Source: Peromyscus leucopus (Eukaryota > Chordata > Mammalia > Rodentia > Cricetidae). Taken from it: 64,000 bases of DNA. Position 1 is the stretch's first letter, and each line of letters starts with the position of its first letter. The notes below the pieces were generated by a model. That model was given only the letters and a program-made list of their open reading frames with translations, had not been told where the DNA came from and did no database searches. The DNA lies in contig NC_051084.1 of NCBI RefSeq assembly GCF_004664715.2, positions 57,407,334 through 57,471,333 of the forward strand, read 5' to 3'. This document shows positions 23,641-35,834 of this stretch, piece after piece. Position numbers and translations under genes: made by a program.

Positions 23641-23870
23641 AAGTCTAAGAGCTCAGCCCAGTGCTTGGTTATGGATTACTCCATCTGCTTCCATAAGTTA
23701 CTTTGCTTCCATTTATTGAGAGAGGGGAACAATTTTGAGTCAATCTTTCCATTTCCCAAACCTCAGGACAGGAACAAAAGCCTAGCACATACTATGAGTA
23801 CTGAGCCTAGTTCTCAAAACTCCAAAAACTCCAGCATAGCTTTTAATGGCAAATATATTTTTTTCAGTAA

Positions 23871-23872
<2 letters not shown>

Positions 23873-23919
<47 letters not shown>
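23873..23919. repeat. (CA)n microsatellite
   Basis: An uninterrupted CA run of about 47 bp. Confidence 0.95.
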
Positions 23920-23920
<1 letters not shown>

Positions 23921-25958
23921 CCATGAAAAATAAAAAACAAAATTCTTCTGTCCCTGTAACAGGAAACAGAATCTCCATGGGATTGCTCTTCTAGCAAATG
24001 GAAATGTCCTAGTAACCAATCTTTCAAAATCCCCTTCTGAAATGCAGCAGCAGGCCAATTAATTAGTATGAAAGCGTAGTCAAAAGGACAATGGTACCTG
24101 GAGAACTGAGCAATTCAGTCAGCCTCGCAGCATTTAATTAAGCCACGGACCATGGAACAACTCAGTTTGGTAATTTAGAGCCTACATTTGCACTGGAGCG
24201 TGCTTTCTGATTCAGGTCTCCTGCAGAAGTCCCTTTCTGCCTGTCGTATGTGTTCGGAAAGAGAGAAACAAACAGCACACTCTGTTCATGCTGTGGATAC
24301 CACAGAAATGAACTCCCCGGTTCTCATCCATAGGTGGCACAGGGACTTGGAAACTCTCTTCATACACAAACACACAGAGGACAAGAGTGGATTTGCTCAC
24401 TTTCCAGGAAACTGGGGAGAGGAGCCAGTGGCGTGAGAGAACCTGAAGCAAATTGGAACCAAAGAGGAATGTTTTGCTGCACAGGGAGCTGCACCCTGGT
24501 GTAGCCCAATTCTGTAAAAGCCTAAGGCTTCTGGCTCCAGTGGGTGGGAGCCCTTAGGTTCTCAGCCTGCCTGCACCTGCTGCACCTCACTCTGCAGTGT
24601 TATAGGTTCAGCCAGTCTTGAGTTTTCCACGGTACTGGCAAAGGCACTTTAATTTGACTGTAGCTCATCCTGCCAAGACCCAGGATTAGAAAAGTGAGGC
24701 CATGGCAAATGACTCACTTTAGGCGAATCCACTCTTTTAGACAAATGAAAAAGCCTTCCTCGTTGTTGGGTGCCAATTGAAACCGCATAATGGATACTCG
24801 TGACAAAAAAATAAAATAAAATGCATTTGCTTAACTTCATACAGCTTATCTCTGGAGCAAGAGAGGAGGTTCCTTGGTGGCCAGGCTGAGCCAGCTTCCT
24901 TTGGAATGTAATGCCATCCTGATTTGGCCACGGTAATAAGAAGGGTACAAAATAAAGCATAAGACAGGGCAGCTCCCCCGTAGCCTGAGATTAGCTCCCG
25001 AGGCTCACACAGAGAAAGGGCAGATGCCCATTATGTTCCACCCAAAGAGCTCTCTTATGGTCTTGAGTTTAGGATGGGAAACTGTGCCCCTCCAGACCCT
25101 TGGAGGGGGTCTTGCTTCTGCCTCCCACCCAGTTTCCTCAGGAGAAATGTATCCAGATGAAACACATTTGGTAAAGGAAGTGAAAAATCAGGATTTTAGC
25201 GTCTGAATTGCAAAGCTGTTTACATGGAAACCCACCCACTGTTTGGAAAAAAAGCAAAAAAAAATCTTGAGGTTTATTCCCAGAAGCAAATGATGAGATG
25301 GTCTTTGCAAGATTAACAGGATACTAAGCAACAAAATAAAGACAGTAGAAAAATTCCCTCAAAAATATAGTCAAAGGCTGGAGTAAAGAGATACAATTGA
25401 ATTTAATGTATTGAAAGTATTAATTAATATGTTTATTATTGTATATAGTTATATACGGTATGGTGCTATATGATTAATTAACCAAGTATTATGCATTATA
25501 TGTATCAGTTCAATATATTGAATGCATTGAAGAATCTCAACAACCTTTATAAAAAGTGAATTGAAATGTACTTGGGTTACTCCATATAAACTCTGATTTG
25601 TCAGAATTTGACATTTAAAATGTGCACTGAAATTTTAAAGTGTATTTATAGAGCTTACATCAAAATAATAAAGAGTTCATTATGTTTCACAGTGTATAGC
25701 TGAGGGTGGTAGAGAATAAGTTAAAAGATTACTGTGGGACCAGTTATTTACTGAGTGACCAGAAATGGCATAGAACTAAATGTGACTATGGCACGGGAGC
25801 ACAGCAAGTAAGGTTAGTCTGTCCAAGCTTTGTCTCTCACTGGGCTAAGCCTCGTCTAAAAACAGAGATATAAAAATCAACCTAGGAGAATCCGTGCTCT
25901 TAAATAGCTTAAAATATAAAAGAAATGTCATCCCATGAGTCAAGGCGTCTCAAGACAT
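23920..25958. other. Unique non-coding DNA
   Basis: No recognisable repeat or gene apart from short A runs (near 24800 and 25240). The part after 25380 is AT-rich. Confidence 0.5.
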
Positions 25959-26050
25959 AGAGTTGGAAGCATAACTCAGTGGTAGAGAACTTGCCTAGCA
26001 TGCTTGAGACCCAGCACTACCAAAAGATAAATCAAAACCAACAAACAAAA
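25959..26050 (+). repeat. ID SINE
   Basis: The tRNA-Ala-derived ID body is clear: GCATAACTCAGTGGTAGAGA, ACTTGCCTAGCATGC, GACCCAGCAC. It is followed by an A-rich tail interrupted by C. Confidence 0.9.
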
Positions 26051-26052
26051 CA

Positions 26053-26200
26053 TTCGGTAAGATGTCTCAGCAGGTAATGGCTTTGCTGTCAAGCCTGTCC
26101 ACCAGGGTTCCACAGGAACTCATGTGGTAGAAGGAGAGAACAGACTCAGGCCAGCGGCTCTCTGGCCTCCACATGTGGACAGGGGCACATGCCATCCCCC

Positions 26201-26203
<3 letters not shown>
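26053..26203 (+). repeat. B3-type SINE
   Basis: It follows the ID tail directly. Motifs are GTAAGATGTCTCAGCAGGTA, ATGGCTTTGCTGTCAAGCCT, CTCATGTGGTAGAAGGAGAG and CTCTGGCCTCCACATGTGGA, ending in a CA microsatellite. Confidence 0.9.
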
Positions 26204-26240
<37 letters not shown>

Positions 26241-26249
26241 CACACACAC
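26204..26249. repeat. (CA)n microsatellite
   Basis: A CA run with a single CG interruption, forming the tail of the preceding SINE. Confidence 0.95.
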
Positions 26250-26569
26250 TGCATGATATAGGTAACTGTAATATTTCAAAATACCTGCTACAGAGCATTC
26301 TCAGTCTATGACTGTTAAGTGAGGCTCAGATTGCATTTGCATGTTGTAAGCACAAGGTAGAGGGTGAGAGAAGATTGAAGACATGTGACTTAGCATCAGA
26401 ATGAGCTGGAGAATAATAGACTAACAGTGGAGAGAGAAGGTAACAGAGCACCATCTACCAAGAACAGGATGTCTAAAGTGGAACAGAGGAAGAAGAGCCC
26501 AGGAAATGATTGGGAATCTGTGCTATAGGAAACTGCCAGTGAGGCTGGGAGACTGTTTTGCGACAGGGT

Positions 26570-26575
26570 GGCGAC
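26570..26575. repeat. Left target-site duplication GGCGAC
   Basis: The six bases GGCGAC directly precede the LTR and recur directly after it at 26874-26879. Confidence 0.9.
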
Positions 26576-26873
26576 TATTGGTGAAGTTATTAAGGCCACT
26601 CCACGTAGTTAAAAGGGAGGATTATTTAGTAGTGTAACTTACAAATGATGGGATAGGTAGGTTGCAGGGTCTGGGGAAGACGTAGCGCAGTCTGGAGAAC
26701 TCTGCTTAGTCTACCTCTAACGTCCAGGGTCCAGGAACCAAGAGAAGGCGGCACATCTAGATCTCCGGTCTTCAGGGCCTTCTCTTGGCCCCCGCCTTGT
26801 AGGTGTTACAGTTACTGAAGCCTCAATGGGGGTTGGAACTTCCAGATCAAAGCTGGAATGGCTACCCACTGCA
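26576..26873 (-). mobile_element. Solo ERV LTR with 6-bp target duplication
   Basis: A 298-bp LTR on the minus strand, TGCAGTGGG to ACCAATA, bounded by perfect GGCGAC duplications. It is the same family as the LTR at 1783-2087: both contain TGGAACTTCCAGATCAAAGC and TCTACCTC next to a GTCCAGG run, and both end at the same points. The duplication shows integrase-mediated insertion followed by LTR-LTR recombination, leaving no internal region. The 6-bp length fits class II (ERVK-type) elements. Confidence 0.9.
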
Positions 26874-26879
26874 GGCGAC
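26874..26879. repeat. Right target-site duplication GGCGAC
   Basis: Perfect copy of the six bases at 26570-26575. Confidence 0.9.
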
Positions 26880-29800
26880 ACACAAAATATTTTTCAGGAA
26901 GAGATTATTAGACTGTGATGAAAATCAAATAAGACTGATAAACCAAGGTTATCCCCAGAGAACCGCCAGGCCCCGGGGACCCCTCAGACAATTTCACATT
27001 TCACCCCTTTATTTCAGGGCTGAGAGGGAGTGTCCCTCTCCAACCAGATGATGGTATGAATGCTTGCTTTGTTCTGAGGGCCGGCCCTCTTACAGTAGAC
27101 AGCAGAAGACCTTTCAGAGACACCGGGCCTGGCTATGGTTCCAAGTGGTGGGACCTGTGTTTAGATTGTGATCCTGTGACTTGACCTTTTCATACCTCAG
27201 TCTTGTCTTGTGAAAAAAAAAAAGTGGCACGTTGGTAGAAAGCCAGTCAGCCAGTATCTGTGATTAGGAATAGAGTTATGAACAATCTGTGTTCATGGGT
27301 ATTTGTTTCTGTGAACTAACATGCATTCTGCTTCACTTGGGATGCACTCATGTAGAATGACAGCTTATCTAGGGAAAGTCTCAGTAAGTCCTCAGCACTT
27401 TGAACTGTGACGTTGCTGCGTCAACAAAGCGCGTTTAGGTATAGTAGTGTATGAAAGGTTGAGCTGTGTATGCATTTGCCCCGCCTCAGAAACCAAAGCA
27501 GCATGAGGAGTTCCTATACTCTGCAAGCTCTTCCCTGAAAAGAGAGAAAACAACTGTGACTCAGAGGCTGCTAGCTTGTTTCCCTAAAGGGGCCCCTGGA
27601 AAGATGCCTCTGCCTTACCCCAAATTGCTTCTGCTGCTAAGCTTTCTAAGTGATGAAGAAGCCCCAGCGCCCACTGGTCTTAAGATTTATGCTCTTATAC
27701 TAGTCAGAGGCAGGAGGGAATTGATCATCTGTCACCTTCCACCTTACCTGGCAGTGCTGGCTGGATGTGGAACCCTGATTCTTGTTGATCCTCGGCTCAC
27801 ACCCACAGTTCATCTCTTCCTCTGGCACGCTGCCTTTATGTGCACACTTTACACAGAGTCATCATATTTTTCCCCCCACTACATTTGTAGTCTAGCTTTC
27901 CTGGCAAGAAAAATAATTGATCCCGGCCGTGTTCTTGGTAAAGGTCAGAAAACAGAATCCTAACAGCTCACTTGATGCTATTGACAACCAGCGTCGTGAT
28001 CCCTGCACCAAACTTGAAACAGGTGCAAAGTCAGAATGAATGGTAAGAGAGGCCGAGCACTCAGCAGAGACCTGACGGGCATTATAGGAAATTGGACAAG
28101 GAGTCTTGGAAATTGCTTTTTAACATCTGGCTGTTTACCTGGATTTTTCTCAAAGGAATGCAAACGTGGGTTGAAGCAGGACTTCATTTCTATTAACATG
28201 GTGTATCTCGCCTTCAAAATTAAGCTGAGTTTGAGTTGATTCATATGAACTTGGACATGTTAATTTGACAGGTGACTAAAGATCATTCTCAAGTGTCTGG
28301 TCACTAGTATACAAGCCTTTTGTTTTTCTTGTTCAATTGAATCAAAATGTTAGCAACATAGAAGACAGGGAAAGAATATTAAAATGGGCTTTTTGGTAGG
28401 TACAGAAAACCAGCAGCGAGAATCAAGAATTGTAAAATAAGAAACTTAGAGAATGAAGTTCAGATTTTAACATAAATTTGGCAAGAAAATCCAGAGGAAA
28501 AAAGCTTTAAGAATATAGCTATTCATTGAAAATGAAAAAAATGATTAAAGTTAACACGAAAAACCATACAACCCCTTTGGGGCATAATAAGATGTTCCGA
28601 GAAAGCTTTTGAATTTATAGGTTCTTACTTTGAGTTTCTTTGCCCAAGAGGTATAAATACTTAAATAAACCATAAAGATTGATGTGTGATACCAGCTCCC
28701 TTAGATACCAAGATGCTGAGGAGAGGAATTGTGTAGAAGGAAGCAGGGACCATGCTCTGCATCATTAGACAGTGAACAAAAGCTAGCCTTCAGGTCTGTG
28801 CCTGGATAAATTCATTTGTAATCTCATCTCCTGAACTCGGTCTGCACAAACCCGGCTCATTAAACAGGCAGGCAGACGCATCTGGGTCCAAACCCTCTTA
28901 CACCTGTTTCCGATAGTAATCATCTTGAAATAGTCTTTTCATTGTAACAGTCTCTGCCCACTCAAAACCAACTTTCAGCCTTCCGTCCATATTTTGAGAT
29001 TTCTGTGTGATCTCTCCATACTCTACCTCCATCTGGCTTCAGCGCAGGCTTCCCGGAGCAGAACTAGTACTTGAATCTGGTCTCCTCACACCATTGGCTG
29101 AAGGCGGATGCCAAGCCTCTACCACAGGCAAAGGGTTTACCTAGGTGTAGCCAGGGGCTCAGCCTGTTTAAAGGCTTCTTTGGTTAAATGAAGCAAGACT
29201 CACACCTCTCATCCCAAAGCTGGCCTTCTGGTTACCTTGGGCAACTCTTCTTCATTACAGCTTCTTGGAAAAAACAAAAACAGTCTGCCATATAAATGAG
29301 AATCATTTAGAAACGAACAGTGTGTCCTGAGACTCACATGGGTTACGTTTGTTGTTGTTTGTTAGTTGCAGATACTTTTTAGAAATCCACCCTTCATTTC
29401 TAAACTCTGTGTTTCCATCTCTCTTGGACATCTGCAAGATCACTGGCTCTCTCCTGACTTCCCTCTTCCCTCTTATCTCTGCGTCCATGTCCTACTTTCC
29501 CGCTTCCCATCCTATTTCCTCCCACTTGAATTCTGGAGCTTCTTGCTTCCCACCATCAAGGGCTGACTTCTGGTCGCAGCGGGGGAGCCCTGCTTTTCAA
29601 AGGAGACACTGTTTACCTGTCCTTTCTTAATTGTCATGTCACCAGTGTTTGGGGCGTGTGCCAGACATCCCAGGTGCACTGAGACAGGGTTGGCAGCTGG
29701 GACTTGAATGAGCTACATATCCGATGATACAGGTCCAATGGAACACCTGCCAAAACACGGTTCTGGATCCAAGTGGTGAATGCAGCCGTTACCACCATAA

Positions 29801-30354
29801 ATATTAGACCAACTGGAGAGAAACTATGTTGGAGTCTTTTAAAAATGGAAACCTGAATTTAAAAACAAAACAAGTGTTTTAAAAGTCACTGTCTCTAAAT
29901 CTATCACAGATTCCCATCTAACTCTTCAATCGAGGGCAGTCTATTGTAATGGAAGAGAAGGAATATTGGAGCTAAAAAAAATAACTAAAATTCCTATAAA
30001 ATCTTCACATCTTAATGAGAATTAAATTTCCATTTAATACCTATGGTGTTAAATATGTGATAATGGTGGCCGATATGTTAGCCTTTCTGATAAGATTAAG
30101 GCCAGCAGAGCTAACACATTGCTGGTTCTCTTTAATATTTATCAGTCTCGCTGATACACGAGGCCTTGCAGCATCTAAGGAAGCCCTCTGTGTGAACAGC
30201 CTCTAAGAATACTGTATTCAATTCACACACACTTTGTATTATGTGATTAATACAAATCCAGATGAAAAGTAGAAACAGTGTGAAGATTGAAGATTTTTGA
30301 GTGTGAGTCACATGTGTATGGCCATGTTTGCTTCCCCTCTTCAGGGCTGTGCAG
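26880..30354. other. Unique non-coding DNA
   Basis: About 3.5 kb without recognisable interspersed repeats. It holds the longest non-repeat open frame of the window (plus 27466-27963, 165 residues), which has no recognisable domain, a composition rich in leucine and proline, and no visible splice or promoter context. A palindromic-looking TGACGTTGCTGCGTCA lies at 27408-27423. Confidence 0.45.
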
Positions 30355-30792
30355 TGTAGCCAAAGTTTCTTCAGTCCCACCTGCCCCCACAGTCCCGCAG
30401 CCACTTACAAAATAACCACTCAGAGGCTTACTATTAATTACAAACTGTATGGCCTATGGCTCAGGCTTCTTGCTAGCTAGCTTATATAACTTAACTCAAC
30501 CCATTATTATTAATCTATGTATCATCACATGTTCCCTGGCTTTGTCTGTGTTCCATTAATGTTGCTCCTTGGATGGCAGATTAGTGTCTCCTCTCCCTCT
30601 CCTTTCTTCTCTCACTATCTCTCTTGGATTTTCCCCGCCTGGCTCCCTCCTGCCCTCTCCTTCTTCTCTTACTATCTCTCTTGGATTTTCCCGCCTGGCT
30701 TCCTCCTGCCCTGCCATAGGCCAATGCAGCTTTAATTATTAGCTAACGGGAGCAACACATATTCACAGCATCCAGAACGACATCCTATAGCA
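30355..30792 (-). mobile_element. mys-related ERV LTR with internal duplication
   Basis: The plus strand shares with the mys-like LTR at 52183 the block CACTTA(C/T)AAAATAA(C/T)CACTCAGA, the AAACTGTATGGCC motif, and GGCTTCTTGCTA with a following AACCCATT. A pyrimidine-rich segment is tandemly duplicated (30604-30655 and 30661-30711, period 57 bp), making it longer than the 343-bp LTRs. The flanks GTGCAG (before) and GTGCGT (after) share only four bases, so the target duplication is decayed or the edges are slightly off. No internal region is visible. Confidence 0.75.
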
Positions 30793-31009
30793 GTGCGTCC
30801 TCTGTGGTTACTTCTGAAGCTGCCCTTTGCCAGCACTGTAACACTTTACAGAGTGGAGAATGGCTGCAGTGTGAGCAAGGTGAAAAAGTCCTTCAGTCTC
30901 CAAATGCGTGGAGATTTGCTATATGGGTTTGGGGTCTGGAAGACTTTTTAACATGTAAATTTCATCATTAACATAATTTATAATCAAGGAAGAAATTATT
31001 CCAGGAAGA

Positions 31010-31232
31010 TAGGCTGGGTATGTGGTTCAGTTAGTATAAATCTAGCCTCGCATGCATGAAGTTCTAGATCCCACCCCTAGGACCAGATGGCAGTGTGTGC
31101 TTTGATTCCAGAACTTGAAATGGGCAAGCAGAAGAATGAGACACTGGAAGTCATCCTCAGCTATATAAAAAGGTTGAGGCCATTCTGAACTTCATGAGAC
31201 CCTGTCTCAAGTTAAACATCACAGAAAGAAAC
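31010..31232 (+). repeat. B4-like SINE (ID head plus B1-like body)
   Basis: An ID-like head (GGCTGGGTATGTGGTTCAGT) is followed by a B1/RSINE-like body: GAAGTCATCCTCAGCTATAT, GTTGAGGCCATTCTGAACTT and CATGAGACCCTGTCTCAA. Confidence 0.8.
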
Positions 31233-31969
31233 AAAAAAGATTGAATCTATTCTGTAGTAGGCACCAAGCCAGGTATATTACCAAATACTGATTGGTTGAC
31301 ATTCCCCCATGTATTTCAGACAGCATAACTGTTTTCAAGAAACTGAGGATCTTGCAGGCCAGTGCCACAAGCGGTAGAGCTAAGAATTAAATGCAGGTGC
31401 CCTGGAATCCACGGCTCATGCTCTTTGTAATGATATTCACCCTCTGAATAGGAACTTACTTCAGTTTCTTATCTAATAATGTCAGACCGAATTGGCCTTG
31501 TAGATGAAAGTGACTTCGATGATTGCCTGAATTTCAACTTAAATCTTCTATCACTGAGAATTTTAGTCAATATGTGGTATCCTCAGGATTCTTAGTGATC
31601 ACAATTCCTGTTTTCTATTGTTCATCAAAGGTTACTTTAAAATTTATACCCTTAGAAAGAGTAGTGATTTGAATTCTCAGCATGTTCTGTTATTTGGGTG
31701 GCTGAAATTTGCAGAAGCATAAGACTTGGTTCCTGACAGTGCCTTTTATACTGCAATTGAAACAGCTTTCTTTTTGTTGAGTTTCTTCCTTTTCTGTTGT
31801 CTAGCAACTGGACTGAAATCTCATTCTGATCTTTTTGCTTTGCTACATCTTGAAAAACTGGTTTAGGTTTCAACAATCTAATGGCTATTCTTGCATATAT
31901 ACCTCCCCAAGAGAGCTGTTATCATAAACACTGCTACATTTTGGGACAAATGTCTGGTTTTATTGTTCC

Positions 31970-32105
31970 CAGTACAATGGTTTGTCATGTAGGCCAGGCT
32001 AGCCGCTAACTCCCTGTGTAGCCCCCAAAAGGACTTGCACTTCTGTCACCCTACATTCACCTCCCCAGTGTTGGGATCATAGATTTGTGCCACCCTAACC
32101 AGCAC
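31970..32105 (-). repeat. Diverged B1-like SINE
   Basis: The plus strand has GTAGGCCAGGCTAGCC, ACTCCCTGTGTAGCCC, CACCTCCCCAGTGTTGGGAT and CATAGATTTGTGCCACC, the antisense of an old B1-like element. Confidence 0.7.
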
Positions 32106-32182
32106 TTTTCTTTAATTGAAGACTTACCTTGATGTGCTATGCAAAGTTTGAGTAGCTATTAATTAAACCTGTGTATAAAGAT

Positions 32183-32410
32183 ATGGCAGTATGAGGGTTC
32201 AGTGAGGAAGAACACTTGCCTGGAAAGCCTGACAAACTGCTTTTGATCCCTGGAGTCCACAGTGGAAGGAGAGAACTGATCCCTGCACACGTCTCCTCCT
32301 CTGGCCTCTACACGTGTATCCTGGCATGCATACGCTCACTTATACACGTGAGTGTGTGTGCATGCACACCACACACACACCATACTTTACAGAGCAATAA
32401 TAATAACAAA
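32183..32410 (+). repeat. B3-type SINE
   Basis: Motifs AGGGTTCAGTGAGGAAGAAC, ACTTGCCTGGAAAGCCTGAC, GTCCACAGTGGAAGGAGAGA and CTCTGGCCTCTACACGTG, then a CA/TG-rich end and (AAT)n tail. Confidence 0.85.
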
Positions 32411-32439
32411 TATCTTTTAGACACATAAAGAAATGATAA

Positions 32440-32790
32440 CAGCCCGAGGAGATGGCTCAGCCAGTCAAGTGCCCGCTGTGCAAACCTAAGGACCTGTCTT
32501 CCAATCTCAGCTCACAAAAAGCGGAGAGTGTTGGAGTGCACTTGTCATCCCAGGGCTGTGGAGACAGAGATGGGAAACAAGTGCTCACTAGGCACCCAGC
32601 CTTACCGAACTGCTAAACATGAGGCTGAGGAGACACTCTGTCTCAAAACAACAAGGTGGAGGGCTGCCGAGGAATATCACCTGACATTTTCTTCTCGCCT
32701 CTGAATGCCCGTGTCCCATTCAACCAAACAGGTGCAACTGGTCTCACAGGCATGCACATGCAGATCTCAAAAGAAAGAAAAAGGAATGAC
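32440..32790 (+). repeat. Composite SINE (tRNA-like head, B1-like core, B3-like end)
   Basis: The head GAGGAGATGGCTCAGCCAGT is tRNA-derived. A B1-like core follows (GTTGGAGTGCACTTGTCATC, GAGACACTCTGTCTCAAAAC), and then a B3-like end (GGAATATCACCTGACATTTT, GCATGCACATGCAG) with an A/G-rich tail. Same architecture as 19950-20240. Confidence 0.75.
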
Positions 32791-33565
32791 AGAAGACAAA
32801 ACTACTTTCTGGCGCGAGTTGTTGTTGTTTGTTTTGTTATTTAATGCATCAAGATGTCTATTGCTGTTAACAAAGCTGGTTGTCCTCCACAGCAACAGCG
32901 TTGTCAATCACACTCCATACTTGCCTCTGAGTGACGTTTCATTCCCACAGGAAGCCCCTCAGTAAATCATCTCTGTCTTATATCAGTACCCGTATCTGTA
33001 TTCACAATAAAAATATAGTTAGCAAATGAATTAATACAATATTGGGGGAGGAAAGCTTACTATTGAAAGGACATTTCAGACATGACCTCCGGAGGCCGAG
33101 TCAACTTATCCGCACAAAAGAATGTTGCTGGTTGTGACCTGTAAGCCAGCCACACAGTGTGGGTTAAAGGGCATTTCGGTATGCTGCCTTACACATTATA
33201 CCTTTGAAGTAGGGGCCTGAATTTTAAAGGCAACCCAAGCTGTGCATTTAATAGAACTCTGATATGAGTGGAGGGGCTTTATTACCTCCCCCCTTTCAGT
33301 TTAGGGCCCCACATTTGAGGCAGCCATTCTTATTTTTGTCTCCAACTCTCTAATCATACGGTCCCATTTGTGCCTCACCCACACACCTGCCTGTCCCTGG
33401 CACCAAAGACAGCTTTGGCTGGGTCTACATGGAAATGACAAATTAGGACCAAGGTTTTTGATCTTTGGCAAAGGAATGTGTACTTTTCAGCTCCCATAAA
33501 CATCAATTGCCACAGAGTTCCGCCTCTGCTGTAGATAGATACCTAAGCAGCCGGAGCAGGGAGAG

Positions 33566-33630
<65 letters not shown>

Positions 33631-34734
33631 CTCTGCGGTGCTACTTCAGTGATGTCCCTCACAGACTTGTGGTACTGTATCTTGCTGGCCTTTGGCTGTG
33701 GAACATATCCCTCATAGGATCAGTGTGTGACCACACTCAGAAGCAGTACCGGGCACAGCACTGAAGAATCACTTCTGAGCCGTTCACAGGCAGCCTCTCA
33801 GCTGAGAGGACAGGGTCTGTTCAGAACCTACAGGCAACGGAACTCTTATTGGAAGCTCCAGATTTGATTGATTGTGGATGCACACACATCTCCAGACCAG
33901 AACTCTGCCCCAGGTCTGGCCATGAATAAACAATTTCCGTTCAAATTGCTAACGAAAGGAGAGAGCAGGGAAGGATTGAGTCATCTTTCATTAATATAAC
34001 TGGATGTTACAGACCCCCTTCTTAGGAGAAACTCCTGACAGTAACTGGCCATTGAAATATAAAATAGAACCCTGAAGCAACCTGCAACAGGATCTATGCT
34101 TTGCAGCTAATAATAGCAAGGTTAATTACAGCAGGGAGTTTCAGGAACAGAAAGCACTAATCTCACTGAGCAGAAGTTGCTGCACTGGTGGTTCAAAATA
34201 ATTAGTAATAGGGTCTGATCACAGAGTAGCTAGTGATAACCCTTTATGGACCGAGGTTAGAGATGGAGAGGGCATAGGTCGTTCAAGATTGAAATTCAAG
34301 TTTGTCTGCTACTGTTGTGATAAGTGATAGCTGCTTGCCACTCCAAGTCAAATTCTAAGTCCGTAATTATGTTTGTCAGTGTATGGCTAACCCTCCTTGC
34401 ATTCAGAATTTGTGATACTCAATAGTCATATAATTCTGTATCTGCGTTATTCTCTGACAAGAAATAAACACTAAGATAAAAGAATTAACATGTCAAGCTA
34501 ACATGTAAATAAATTTCATAGTGGATGTCTAGCCAAACCATAGATAATGACTTTATAACCACGTGAGTCTACCATATTTGATGTCACTTGCAGAATCTTC
34601 ATTCATAGTCTTCATTTGCTTGGCTGGGAATTAGTAGTGGGGGCTACTTGAGCCTCTGTGTTTGTGTCCTCGCTCAGGTGTGTCTCAGAATTTCACAAAT
34701 GCTAACTTGATTACTATTGTTGTGGTTGTGGTCT
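32791..34734. other. Unique non-coding DNA with one (CT)n tract
   Basis: No recognisable interspersed repeat or gene. The only low-complexity element is the (TC)n run at 33569-33625. Confidence 0.5.
33569..33625. repeat. (TC)n microsatellite
   Basis: An uninterrupted TC run of about 56 bp. The serine-leucine frame crossing it is an artefact. Confidence 0.95.
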
Positions 34735-34960
34735 TCATCTTTATTAACCATTCCTTGAACATCTTCTATATGATAGGCATGTAATACACTACATGCTTGG
34801 ATCATAACATGACTAATGCACTACTTTTATTACCCCCATTTGAAAGAGTGTGAACTAAAGACGTGGGATTTAGTGTCCCCTTGAAGACACAAGGACCACT
34901 AGTGAGCAGCACAACTTGGATGTGTAGTTGAAGCTTGCTATGCTCCTCTCCCAAAGTATC
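34735..34960 (-). repeat. MIR-type SINE
   Basis: The plus strand follows the antisense of MIR: CATCTTCTATATGATAGGCA, ACACTACATGCTTGGATC, TTTTATTACCCCCATTTGAA, then decayed sequence ending GTGAGCAGCACAACTTGGAT. Matched by eye. Confidence 0.6.
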
Positions 34961-35740
34961 CTGCCCCTCTTAATTTAATTTTTATTTGAATCCCAACTTC
35001 ATTTATCCCATCCACATTAAGTAACTATGGATTTTGCTGCTCAGAATTGAGTGGTCCATAAAATATTTGTTGTTGAAGCCTGGTTTAGAAGAGCTGCTGT
35101 ATCTTGCTTAAGTCACGGCTTCTTCAATGAAGAAAGCTTATATAGAGGCCGTTCTCATGTTAAATGAGGAGGTTCCAGATACACTATCTCTACACATATT
35201 TTACACCAGAGGAATATCTGGCTTTCCACTCTGCCTTTCTTCACTGGAGCAGGTCATATGAGATGTAAGATCCTCAGACTAATGTGAGGGGTATCCTCTC
35301 TTTATGGAAAGGAAAGGAGCATCCTACTCTGAAGATGAAGGGGATTGGCCTGCTGAGGTTCCCCCAGATTATTAACACGAGCTCAAAACTGTGCCCTGTC
35401 ACACTTCACTCCAACTGCCTATTCTGTATGAAACCTACCACAAGAAGACATAGTTTAGGTGTTTCTTGGGGATCATATTTTATCATGATGGCTTTCACAG
35501 CATATGGTACTTACATTAATTTAAACATAACATTTTCCTCTTTAGTCCACCTTTTATTTTAGGCTCCTTAATCATGATTCCAAAAAAATTATTTTTCTCC
35601 CCCAATACAAATATTTTCTATAAATAGTAACATGAATAATTAGTATTATGAGATCTAGTGAGGCCCTGTAAATTAAATTGTCTACTAGATTGCCTCTATT
35701 TTTCTTTTATTTTGGAAACAATTGACATTTAAGGTAAAGA

Positions 35741-35742
<2 letters not shown>

Positions 35743-35815
<73 letters not shown>
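35743..35815. repeat. (TA)n(GA)n compound microsatellite
   Basis: About 37 bp of TA followed by about 36 bp of GA. Confidence 0.95.
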
Positions 35816-35818
<3 letters not shown>

Positions 35819-35834
35819 AGCAGTCAGGCTGATT

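Noticed and set aside
27466..27963. 165-residue open frame on the plus strand
   Set aside because: It is the longest frame outside repeats and L1, but no domain or family is recognisable. There is no visible promoter, splice or poly(A) context, and frames of this length occur by chance in 64 kb.
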